A stretch of 64,000 bases of DNA, taken from positions 124,001-188,000 of the forward strand of contig DLCN01000003.1 in assembly GCA_002480645.1 (NCBI GenBank), read 5' to 3'. This DNA comes from Balneolaceae bacterium UBA7797 (GTDB lineage: Bacteria; Bacteroidota; Rhodothermia; Balneolales; Balneolaceae). Numbering within the stretch: position 1 is the stretch's first letter; each line of letters opens with the position of its first letter. Of the stretch, positions 17,328 through 25,518 are shown piece after piece. The position numbers were made by a program, and so were the translations under genes. Below the pieces are notes generated by a model. That model was given only the letters and a program-made list of their open reading frames with translations. It did no database searches and had not been told where the DNA came from.

Positions 17328-19499
17328 ATGAAACTACGTTATAGCTTAGTCATTCTCGTAGCTCTTAGCTCCAGTCTGTTCGCCCAAAATAATCCCATCG
17401 AATTTGAACACCTCTTCGACGACACATTCAGTCCCGAAGGTATTGAACAGGTACGATGGATGAATGATGGAAATTACTATACTGCGATCCGGGGACAAAA
17501 GATCGTTCGATTCAACATTGTTAACGGAAACGAGCAGGTACTGTTTGACGGTGCCAGCCACACAAGTTCTGCATACCCGGACGGAATAGAAGTACAGGGA
17601 TACGAATTATCATCCAATGAGCAAAGCATTCTTATAAAGACTGATGTAGAGCAGCTTTGGCGGCGAAGTACAAAAGAACGTTATTTTGTGTATACGATTG
17701 AGGGGAAGAGCCTAAGTCCCCTCACCGATAGTGAAGAAAAACAGCAGTATGCAGAATTGTCTCCGGATGGGAAAAAAGCCGCATTTGTTCAAAATAATGA
17801 TCTGTACTGGGTTGATCTGATAACCGGTGAAACAACCCGGATAACGGAAGATGGTAAATACAATGAGATCATAAATGGTGCCGCTGACTGGGTATACGAA
17901 GAAGAGTTTGGATTTGCGAAGGCCTGGTTCTGGTCTCCTAAAAGTAATCGGATCGCCTTTTATCGGTTTGATGAATCGGAAGTGAAACAGTTCTTTATGA
18001 CGGAATGGGGCTCCTTATATCCGGGTCAGGTTCAATTCAAATATCCAAAAGCCGGTGAAAAAAACTCGGTAGTTAGTATACATGTGTATGATCTTGAAAC
18101 GACCGAAATAACGAAGATGGATGTGGGAGAGGAGACAGATCAATATATCCCAAGAATAAACTGGACCATCAATAACAATCTGTTATCCATCCGAAGAATG
18201 AATCGCTTGCAAAACAAGCTGGACCTGTTATTTGCAGATGTAACAGATGGGTCTGCCGAAGTGATACTGACAGAAGAAAGTGATACATGGATCGATATTT
18301 CAGATGATCTCATTTTCCTGAAAAACGGAAAACAGTTTATCACTACCAGCGACAAGAACGGGTATAATCACGCTTATCTCTATAACATGAGTGGAGAACA
18401 ACTGGATCAAATCACCAGCGGGAATTATGATGTTACTGAGATCGTGGGATTTGACGAACGTCGGCATAACCTGTATTACATAAGCACGGAGAAATCACCG
18501 TTGCAACGTCATTTTTATCGTATAAGGGTGGATGGAAACCGAAAGAAAGAGATGACGGCAAAACCCGGTTGGCATTCCATTAACATGAGCAAAGATTTCA
18601 GATACTTTATAAAAACATATTCTGATTACAACAAACCACCGGAGATCTCTTTGCATGAGGCAGGAGGGAAGCGGATCAGAACACTTGTGGATAACAAAGA
18701 TCTCATCGAAACGATCGGTGAGTATAAATGGTCGGAGAAAGAATTTTTCACCGTTGATGTAAATGAAAATTCCCTGAATGCTTACATCATGAAACCCGCT
18801 GATTTTGACTCCACGAAGGAATATCCGGTTTTGATGTATGTGTATGGTGGCCCGGGGAGTCAGACAGTAAACAGAAATTTTGAAGCTGGTCAGCGCCCGA
18901 TGTGGCATCAATACCTGACCAATCAAGGTTATATTGTGGTTTCGGTAGATAATCGGGGAACCGGTGCCCGGGGGTCGGATTTCATGAAACAGACCTATAA
19001 ACAGCTCGGCGTGTATGAAACGCAGGATCAGGTTTCCGCGGCTAAACAGATCGCACAACTTCCATATGTGGATGCGGATCGGTTGGGAATCTGGGGCTGG
19101 AGCTATGGGGGCTATATGAGTACGCTTTCGCTCGAAGAAGGAAATGATGTATTCAGCACAGCGATTGCAGTTGCTCCTGTAACACACTGGAAGTTTTACG
19201 ATACCATTTACACTGAACGATACATGCAGACTCCACAGCTTAATCCCAATGGGTACGAGGTTAGCGCTCCACTCAATAAAGCGGGTGAGATCGAAGGTAA
19301 TTATTTACTTATTCATGGTACCGGAGATGATAATGTGCATTTTCAGAATGCGGTGGAAATGGTAAATGAGCTCATTGCAAAGGATGTTCAGTTTCAAACC
19401 ATGTATTATCCAAATCTGGCACATTCCATTTATGATGGTGGAAATGCCCGGCACCACCTTTGGAAACTCATGACAAATTTCATTCTCGAAAACCTATAA
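17328..19499 (+). CDS. Dipeptidyl-peptidase IV (S9B family)
   Basis: A 723-residue secreted serine peptidase with a signal peptide ending in LFAQ, an eight-bladed propeller (about residues 40-460) and an alpha/beta hydrolase domain (about 490-723). The catalytic residues are visible: Ser592 in GWSYGG, an Asp at 667 or 668 in GTGDDNVHF, and His699 in LAHSIYDGG. The double-Glu motif that holds the substrate N-terminus is present in DWVYEEEFG. Such enzymes remove X-Pro or X-Ala dipeptides from peptide N-termini in the periplasm. A hairpin terminator overlaps its stop codon. Confidence 0.95.
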   Translation: MKLRYSLVILVALSSSLFAQNNPIEFEHLFDDTFSPEGIEQVRWMNDGNYYTAIRGQKIVRFNIVNGNEQVLFDGASHTSSAYPDGIEVQGYELSSNEQSILIKTDVEQLWRRSTKERYFVYTIEGKSLSPLTDSEEKQQYAELSPDGKKAAFVQNNDLYWVDLITGETTRITEDGKYNEIINGAADWVYEEEFGFAKAWFWSPKSNRIAFYRFDESEVKQFFMTEWGSLYPGQVQFKYPKAGEKNSVVSIHVYDLETTEITKMDVGEETDQYIPRINWTINNNLLSIRRMNRLQNKLDLLFADVTDGSAEVILTEESDTWIDISDDLIFLKNGKQFITTSDKNGYNHAYLYNMSGEQLDQITSGNYDVTEIVGFDERRHNLYYISTEKSPLQRHFYRIRVDGNRKKEMTAKPGWHSINMSKDFRYFIKTYSDYNKPPEISLHEAGGKRIRTLVDNKDLIETIGEYKWSEKEFFTVDVNENSLNAYIMKPADFDSTKEYPVLMYVYGGPGSQTVNRNFEAGQRPMWHQYLTNQGYIVVSVDNRGTGARGSDFMKQTYKQLGVYETQDQVSAAKQIAQLPYVDADRLGIWGWSYGGYMSTLSLEEGNDVFSTAIAVAPVTHWKFYDTIYTERYMQTPQLNPNGYEVSAPLNKAGEIEGNYLLIHGTGDDNVHFQNAVEMVNELIAKDVQFQTMYYPNLAHSIYDGGNARHHLWKLMTNFILENL

Positions 19500-19523
19500 A
19501 TCCTTTCCATTCATAGGTTTTTA
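19489..19523 (+). terminator. Probable terminator of the dipeptidyl-peptidase gene
   Basis: AAACCTAT pairs with ATAGGTTT and is followed by TTATT. The stop codon of the peptidase lies at the edge of the stem. The stem is AT-rich, so strength is moderate. Confidence 0.6.
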
Positions 19524-19623
19524 TTAAGCTGAATGTTGGTAAACTCTATTTAGTTACACCAAACTTTATCAGTATTTTTACGCTCCAAATAAAAGCTTTA
19601 AAGAACTTATATACTACCGAAGT

Positions 19624-20619
19624 ATGCGCTTTGCCGATTATGCCAAAATTTATGTAACTGCCGGAAAGGGAGGAGATGGTTCTGCACATTTCCGCAGGGA
19701 GAAATTTGTACCTCGTGGAGGTCCTGATGGTGGAGATGGCGGAAAGGGGGGCGATATCATACTAAAGTGTAATAAGCAGCTCAATACCATTCTGGATCTC
19801 AGGTATAAGAAATATATCAAAGCTAAAGCCGGAGAACATGGTGCGAAAAGTCGCAAAACCGGAGCTGATGGTGAAGATATCATACTCGAGGTACCGCCAG
19901 GAACCGTTGCCTATGATGCTGAAACCCGTGAAAGATTGGGTGAGATCACTGATGACGGTGATACACTGGTGATCGCAGAAGGCGGGAAAGGTGGATTAGG
20001 AAACTGGCACTTCAAAAGTTCTACGAATCAGACTCCGCAATTTGCTCAGGAAGGAAAGCCGGGCGAAGAACGGGTGGTAGAGTTAGAACTAAAACTGATC
20101 GCTGATGTCGGATTGGTCGGATTTCCAAATGCCGGGAAAAGTACGTTACTTTCTGCGTTATCTGAAGCCAAGCCTAAGATCGCAGATTATCCATTTACCA
20201 CTCTGGAACCAAATCTCGGGGTTGTTACCTTTTCTGATTACCGTAGTTTTGTGATGGCAGATATTCCCGGGATCATCGAAGAAGCACATCAGGGTAAAGG
20301 GTTGGGTATTCAGTTTTTGCGACATATAGAACGTAATAATGTGTTGCTATTCATGGTTAGTGCCGAAACTGATATTGAATATGAATACAAGGCACTTCTC
20401 GATGAATTAAAAGCCTATCGTCCTGATCTGGTTGATAAACCGCGTGTTTTAGCTATAACCAAGATGGATTTAAAACAAGGGTTTAAGCTCAATAAAAAGT
20501 TGCATTTTGAGGATGAAATTCCCGTTATTCCTATATCTTCAGCTACCGGTCACGGTGTGGAAGAGTTAAAGGAAACGTTATGGGAGAAGATCCAAAATGC
20601 ACGATCTGAAGAGCAATGA
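19624..20619 (+). CDS. obgE: Obg-type GTPase
   Basis: A 331-residue protein with the Gly-rich Obg fold at residues 1-158 (GGDGSAHFRREKFVP, GGPDGGDGGKGG) and a GTPase domain from about 160. GTPase motifs are GFPNAGKST (about 166-174), the DIPGIIE switch, TKMD and SSATGHG. The variable C-terminal OCT domain of some Obg proteins is absent. Obg acts in late assembly of the 50S ribosomal subunit and in stress control. It overlaps dprA by 23 bases. Confidence 0.96.
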   Translation: MRFADYAKIYVTAGKGGDGSAHFRREKFVPRGGPDGGDGGKGGDIILKCNKQLNTILDLRYKKYIKAKAGEHGAKSRKTGADGEDIILEVPPGTVAYDAETRERLGEITDDGDTLVIAEGGKGGLGNWHFKSSTNQTPQFAQEGKPGEERVVELELKLIADVGLVGFPNAGKSTLLSALSEAKPKIADYPFTTLEPNLGVVTFSDYRSFVMADIPGIIEEAHQGKGLGIQFLRHIERNNVLLFMVSAETDIEYEYKALLDELKAYRPDLVDKPRVLAITKMDLKQGFKLNKKLHFEDEIPVIPISSATGHGVEELKETLWEKIQNARSEEQ

Positions 20620-21742
20620 ACGAACAAGAGCTATTCTTGCCTTAAGCCTGATCCCGGGTCTGGGAGATCATCGGGTAAAAAAACTTGCTTTAGGTTTTGA
20701 CGATCCGGAGAAGATATTCTCTAAAAGTAAGACCGAACTCCGTAGTGTAGACGGCATAGGAGAAGCCTCCGCTTTATCAGTATTGAGTTTTAAAGACTGG
20801 AAATCCGTCGACGAGATACTTGATGCCACTGAAAAGGTGAAAGCTCAGATCATAACTATTGTTGATGATGCGTATCCAAGATTACTGAGACAGATCTATG
20901 ATCCACCGGCCTTATTCTGGATCAAAGGAAATCCTGATGCTTTATCAAAACCGGGTGTTGCAGTAATTGGAACCAGAAACCCATCCCCATATGGGAAAAA
21001 AACAGCCAGAAAGATCACAACCGCTTTAGTTGAGAAAGATCTGTGTATTTTCAGTGGACTAGCTTACGGAGTAGATGGAATTGCTCATCAGGCTGCACTT
21101 GATGCTGATGGAGTTACCGTAGCTGTGTTAGGTTCGGGCATTGATATGCTTTACCCGAGGGAGCATACGGATATAGCTAATCAGATCGTGAAAAGCGGAG
21201 GAGCTGTCATCACTGAGTTTCCCCTTGGTACCAAACCGGATTCGGGTAATTTCCCTGTAAGAAACCGGATCGTAAGTGGGATGAGCCTCGGTGTATTTGT
21301 TGTAGAATCGGCCATGCAGGGAGGGAGTATGATAACCGCTGATCTTGCCCTGGATCAGAACAGGGAGGTATTTGCATTGCCACATACTATTGAAAATCTG
21401 AATGGTTCAGGATGTAATTTTCTGATCAAATCAGGGTCTGCGAAACTGGTTCAATCGGTGGATGACATTCTGGTTGAATTACCGCTCGACTTCAATTCAG
21501 ATCAGATCAATGAACCAGCTTCAACCACTCTGAATACGCCCAAAAAACCTCTTTGGAGAGATTTGGATCTGGATGATGAGAGTAAACTGATTTGCGAGAA
21601 TCTGGAAAAGCAGGATTTCCAGATCGATGATCTGAGTGATGAGATCGGAGTATCGACCAGTAAGCTGCTGGTGGCGTTACTTCAATTGGAAATGCAGGGA
21701 TTGGTTTCCCAAAAAGCCGGAAAGATCTTTTCTTTAAAGTAA
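20597..21742 (+). CDS. dprA: DNA-processing protein DprA
   Basis: A 381-residue protein that binds incoming single-stranded DNA and loads RecA during natural transformation. An N-terminal helix-hairpin-helix/SAM-like region covers about residues 1-75 (LSLIPGLGDHRVKKL, VDGIGEASAL). The Rossmann-like DprA core covers about 90-290 (VAVIGTRNPSPYGKK, SGLAYGVDGIAHQAAL, AVLGSGIDMLYPREH, EFPLGTKPDSGNFPVRNRI, ESAMQGGSMITADLAL). A C-terminal winged helix follows (about 325-381). The 23-base overlap with obgE suggests coupled translation. Other competence genes are not in the window. Confidence 0.95.
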   Translation: MHDLKSNERTRAILALSLIPGLGDHRVKKLALGFDDPEKIFSKSKTELRSVDGIGEASALSVLSFKDWKSVDEILDATEKVKAQIITIVDDAYPRLLRQIYDPPALFWIKGNPDALSKPGVAVIGTRNPSPYGKKTARKITTALVEKDLCIFSGLAYGVDGIAHQAALDADGVTVAVLGSGIDMLYPREHTDIANQIVKSGGAVITEFPLGTKPDSGNFPVRNRIVSGMSLGVFVVESAMQGGSMITADLALDQNREVFALPHTIENLNGSGCNFLIKSGSAKLVQSVDDILVELPLDFNSDQINEPASTTLNTPKKPLWRDLDLDDESKLICENLEKQDFQIDDLSDEIGVSTSKLLVALLQLEMQGLVSQKAGKIFSLK

Positions 21743-21774
21743 TAGCCCCCCAACACGTAAATCAATACTGTTAT

Positions 21775-23520
21775 TCAATCTGAGCTGTTCTTAGTCTGAA
21801 TGTATCTGTCCACCACTTCTTCCAGAATAGACATGGTAACCGTACCTTTCGAAAGGATGAGATCATGGAATTCCTTAACATCAAAGTTATTCCCTAATTC
21901 ATTTTCAGCTTTTTCTCTGAGTCTTTTTATAGTCATTTCCCCCACTTTATAGGCTAGAGCCTGACCCGGCCATGTGATGTAACGGTTGATCTCTGTATTG
22001 ACTTCATGTAATGACAATGCTGAATTATCGGCCAGATATTTCACGGCCTCATCCCGACTCCAACCTTTATAATGTATCCCGGTATCGATCACTAAACGGC
22101 AGGCGCGCCACATTTCATACGTGTAACGCCCGAAGAGTTCATATGGGGTTTCATAAATGCCCAGCTCATGACCTAAATATTCAGCATATAATCCCCATCC
22201 TTCTCCAAATGCATTGATGTACATATTTCTTCTGAATGTGGGTAAGGTTTCCATTTCGGCGGTAAGTGCGATCTGCAGGTGATGCCCGGGCATTGCTTCA
22301 TGTAAGGTTAACGCAGGGAGTGTATACAGGGTACGGCTAGGAAGATTATAGGTATTCACCCAGTATTCGCCCCCACGATCAGAATGAAGCGGTGCACCGG
22401 AATAACGTCCACCTGTGTAATTCGGAGCAAGATAATCAGGTACCGGAACAACTCCGTAAGGTTGCCGGGGTAGGAGACCAAATAGTGAAGGGAGCCGTCC
22501 GTCTACTTTCTTTGCTATGAATGATGCCTCTTTGAGAAGTTCTTCCCCTGTTTCAGGGTAAAATTGAGGATCAGTCCGCAGGAATTCTATGAATTCTGAA
22601 AAGCTTCCATCAAAACCGACATCTGCAATAATGGCTTCCATTTCTTTACGAATTCGCGACACTTCATTCAGACCCATTTCGTGAACCTCATCGGGGGTGA
22701 GATCCAGCGTGGTATAATATCTAACCTTGTGTTCGTAGTATGCTTTACCATTAGGAATAGATGAAGCTCCCAGATCGGGTCGGGCCTTTGGATAGTATTC
22801 GTTCTCGAAGAATAATTTTAGATTTTCATAGGCCGGAGTGGCATATTCATTGATCACTTCGCGCGCTGTTGATTGTAAAAAATCCCATTCTTCCTGTTGA
22901 ATTTCATCCGGTTTTGAGGCAAAAGGTCGCCAGAAAATAGAACTCTCCGGATCATCAACAATGTAAGGATCATAGGTGGCTTCATAGTTTTGTAACCCAT
23001 CTAATGGTTGAGATATTCCCAACTCTAATCCACGTCTCATTAGTTCGACATGATCATCAAAATATCGAGGTAAGTCCTCCAGGACAGTGAGATATTGTTC
23101 AAGTTGTTCGGCTGATTGATACGTTCTGTTAGCTCTCCACAACACATTGGTATGAAATCCGCTTTCAGACAGGATGGGATTGAAATACTCCTTGAATTCA
23201 TAGTTTTGGATATCATTGTGCAAGGTAAATCGCAGTAATTCCCAGGATATATAATCATCAAACTTCAGAGTGTCAGCGTCTATCTGTGTCGTAAGTTTGT
23301 CCAGCATCTGTAGGTTGAACTTATACCTATCTTTGAAGCGGATGAGATCAGGTCCACCAAGTGGTTTATGTGGATCCCGGTTGGCATATTGCTCGTTGTT
23401 AAAATCATTGATCTCATCCAAAATGGAATTGATGATCACATTTTCGGTTTGTTGTTGAGCATAGAGCTGGGAGGAGGATATCCCAGGGAAGGAAAAGAAA
23501 ACGAGCAGTAAATATTTCAT
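21775..23520 (-). CDS. DUF885 family protein, probable secreted metallopeptidase
   Basis: A 581-residue protein with a signal peptide ending in LYAQQ. It is helical throughout, as DUF885 proteins are. The HEAMPGHH motif (His407, Glu408, His412/413) resembles the zinc-binding HExxH of thermolysin-like peptidases but with the spaced HExxxGHH form typical of this family. The segment NAFGEGWGLYAEYLGHELG after it carries candidate third-ligand Glu residues. The exact substrate is not established from sequence. It is convergent with dprA and follows the phosphohexomutase gene on the same strand after a terminator. Confidence 0.88.
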   Translation of the reverse strand: MKYLLLVFFSFPGISSSQLYAQQQTENVIINSILDEINDFNNEQYANRDPHKPLGGPDLIRFKDRYKFNLQMLDKLTTQIDADTLKFDDYISWELLRFTLHNDIQNYEFKEYFNPILSESGFHTNVLWRANRTYQSAEQLEQYLTVLEDLPRYFDDHVELMRRGLELGISQPLDGLQNYEATYDPYIVDDPESSIFWRPFASKPDEIQQEEWDFLQSTAREVINEYATPAYENLKLFFENEYYPKARPDLGASSIPNGKAYYEHKVRYYTTLDLTPDEVHEMGLNEVSRIRKEMEAIIADVGFDGSFSEFIEFLRTDPQFYPETGEELLKEASFIAKKVDGRLPSLFGLLPRQPYGVVPVPDYLAPNYTGGRYSGAPLHSDRGGEYWVNTYNLPSRTLYTLPALTLHEAMPGHHLQIALTAEMETLPTFRRNMYINAFGEGWGLYAEYLGHELGIYETPYELFGRYTYEMWRACRLVIDTGIHYKGWSRDEAVKYLADNSALSLHEVNTEINRYITWPGQALAYKVGEMTIKRLREKAENELGNNFDVKEFHDLILSKGTVTMSILEEVVDRYIQTKNSSD

Positions 23521-23554
23521 ACAAAGATAAAGTTGGTATTCGGGTGAGTATAAT

Positions 23555-23591
23555 AAAAAAAAGGTTTCCCGGAGCTAACCGAAAAACCTTT
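23555..23591 (-). terminator. Strong terminator of the phosphohexomutase gene
   Basis: On the minus strand AAAGGTTTTTCGG pairs with CCGGGAAACCTTT (13 pairs, two of them G-T), with a six-base loop and an eight-base T-run that overlaps the end of the stem. Confidence 0.9.
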
Positions 23592-23619
23592 TAAAAACTC
23601 AGATACTAAAATATCCGGA

Positions 23620-25356
23620 TCAGACCCCCAGATCCTTGAGAATAGCATCAATCTTTGCATCCATTTCTGCATCCTTGCTGTGATATTGATCGGTACTTTC
23701 CAGAGTACCGTTCACACTGCAATAGAACTTGATCTTGGGCTCGGTACCAGAAGGTCGAGCAGAAATGATGCTGCCATCTTCAGTTACAAATTGTAATACA
23801 TTAGATTTCGGCAGGTCGATCTTGGTAACTTCCCCGGTTTCCAGGTTCTTTTCTTCTGAAGTCTGATAATCTTTCAGCACGGCTACTTTAGTTCCTCCTA
23901 AAGTGGCCGGAGGTTCGCTTCTGAAGTCTGCCATCATTTGCTGAATTTCTTCGGCACCGGTTTTTCCTTTTTTGGTAACCGAAACCAGTCTTTCCTTGAA
24001 GAAACCGTGTTCAACATACATTTCCAGTAATGCCTCGAACAAGCTGCTGCCATTATCTTTGTAGTATGCAGCCATTTCAGCAATTATAGCAGCCGAAATG
24101 ATCGCGTCTTTATCCCGTACGTGCTCACCGATCAGATACCCGTAGCTTTCTTCGCCACCGGCGATAAATTCTTTTTCTCCTTTGAATTTTGTGATCAGTT
24201 GTCCGATGAATTTAAAGCCCGTTAACGTATTGTAGCATTCCACGCCGTAAGATTCGGCAATGCGGTCGATCAGATACGATGTAACGATCGTTTTAACGAT
24301 GTACTCTTTTCCCTTTAATTTTCCGGCTTCTTTCCAGGCGGTCAGCATATAGTTGATGATAAGTGTGCCGGTCATATTTCCATTGAAGAGTACCCACTCA
24401 CCTTTATCGTCTTTCACAGCGATACCGATCCGGTCAGAATCGGGATCGGTGGCCATAACGAGTTCAGCATCGATCTCTTTGGCTTTGTTCATTGCCATGG
24501 TAAGGGCTTCTTTTTCCTCAGGATTCGGATACACCACGGTGGGGAAATTGCCATCAACCACCATTTGCTCTTCTACGAGGGTTACATTGGTAAACCCGTA
24601 TCGTTCAAGCACAGGGGGCACAAGTACCCCTCCGGTTCCGTGAATAGGAGAAAATACAATGCTGAGGTCGTGCTGGCGTTTAATGGCTTCTTTCGAGACC
24701 GAAAGTTTCACCAGTTCGTCCAGGTATTTATTATCCAGTTCTTCACCGATCTTCTCAATGAGGGCTTCATTTCCATCAAATTTCACCTCATCTACTGTTT
24801 CGATCTTACGAACTTCTTCCATCACCATTTTATCGTATGGAGCCACATATTGACCTCCATCCGGACCATAAGCCTTATATCCGTTGTATTCTTTCGGATT
24901 ATGAGAGGCTGTCAGTACCACTCCGCTCTGGCACCCTAATTCACGAATAGCAAATGAGAGTTCCGGGGTTGGTCGCAGTCCTTCAAAGAAATACACATAG
25001 ATTCCGTTTGCAGAAAACACATCAGCGACCACTTTTGCAAGCGTATCAGAGTTATTACGGCAATCGTGGGCAATGGCCACTTTCAGCTTTTCACCGGGAT
25101 AGGTCTTTTTCAGAAAATTGCTTAGGCCCTGGGTTGCAATACCAAAAGTGTATTTATTTACCCGGTTTGAGCCAACCCCCATAATTCCCCGGAGCCCGCC
25201 GGTACCAAATTCAAGATCCTTATAAAAAGCATCGGTAAGCTCGGAATACTGCTCGTTATCAAGCATTGTTCTGATCGATGATTTGGTGTCATCATCGTAG
25301 CTGCCCGACAGCCATTGTTCAATTTTTTCGCGTACTGAAGGATCAAGGGTACTCAT
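23620..25356 (-). CDS. Phosphoglucomutase/phosphomannomutase family enzyme
   Basis: A 578-residue alpha-D-phosphohexomutase that interconverts 1- and 6-phosphates of glucose or mannose. I start it at the ATG at 25356 (MSTLDPSVREKI); the frame stays open for 31 codons farther upstream, but that part has no family character. The active-site phosphoserine is Ser151 in TASHNPKEYNGYK. The metal loop is DPDSDR, the sugar loop GGEESYG, and the phosphate loop RPSGTEPKIKFY. The length and FGTGGLRG near residue 50 match the PgcA/YhxB-type subgroup. Whether glucose or mannose is preferred cannot be decided. Confidence 0.93.
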   Translation of the reverse strand: MSTLDPSVREKIEQWLSGSYDDDTKSSIRTMLDNEQYSELTDAFYKDLEFGTGGLRGIMGVGSNRVNKYTFGIATQGLSNFLKKTYPGEKLKVAIAHDCRNNSDTLAKVVADVFSANGIYVYFFEGLRPTPELSFAIRELGCQSGVVLTASHNPKEYNGYKAYGPDGGQYVAPYDKMVMEEVRKIETVDEVKFDGNEALIEKIGEELDNKYLDELVKLSVSKEAIKRQHDLSIVFSPIHGTGGVLVPPVLERYGFTNVTLVEEQMVVDGNFPTVVYPNPEEKEALTMAMNKAKEIDAELVMATDPDSDRIGIAVKDDKGEWVLFNGNMTGTLIINYMLTAWKEAGKLKGKEYIVKTIVTSYLIDRIAESYGVECYNTLTGFKFIGQLITKFKGEKEFIAGGEESYGYLIGEHVRDKDAIISAAIIAEMAAYYKDNGSSLFEALLEMYVEHGFFKERLVSVTKKGKTGAEEIQQMMADFRSEPPATLGGTKVAVLKDYQTSEEKNLETGEVTKIDLPKSNVLQFVTEDGSIISARPSGTEPKIKFYCSVNGTLESTDQYHSKDAEMDAKIDAILKDLGV

Positions 25357-25466
25357 AGTGAATTTGATTTCAAGTTGATAAATATTCAGGCGTGGAATAT
25401 ATAAATTTATGGGTTCCGAAAAGACCGGGAATCGATCATAAAGCATCATTTTTTAACGATTCCCAC

Positions 25467-25498
25467 AAAAAAAGCCATCCCTGAATAAGAGATGGCTT
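25467..25498 (-). terminator. Terminator of the M16 peptidase gene
   Basis: On the minus strand AAGCCATC pairs with GATGGCTT and is followed by seven T. It lies between the M16 stop and the phosphohexomutase start. Confidence 0.85.
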
Positions 25499-25518
25499 GA
25501 AATTGATAAGGAGTGATC

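Noticed and set aside
18495..19187. A 230-codon minus-strand frame inside the dipeptidyl-peptidase gene
   Set aside because: Antisense to the catalytic domain of a clear S9B peptidase and without any protein motif.
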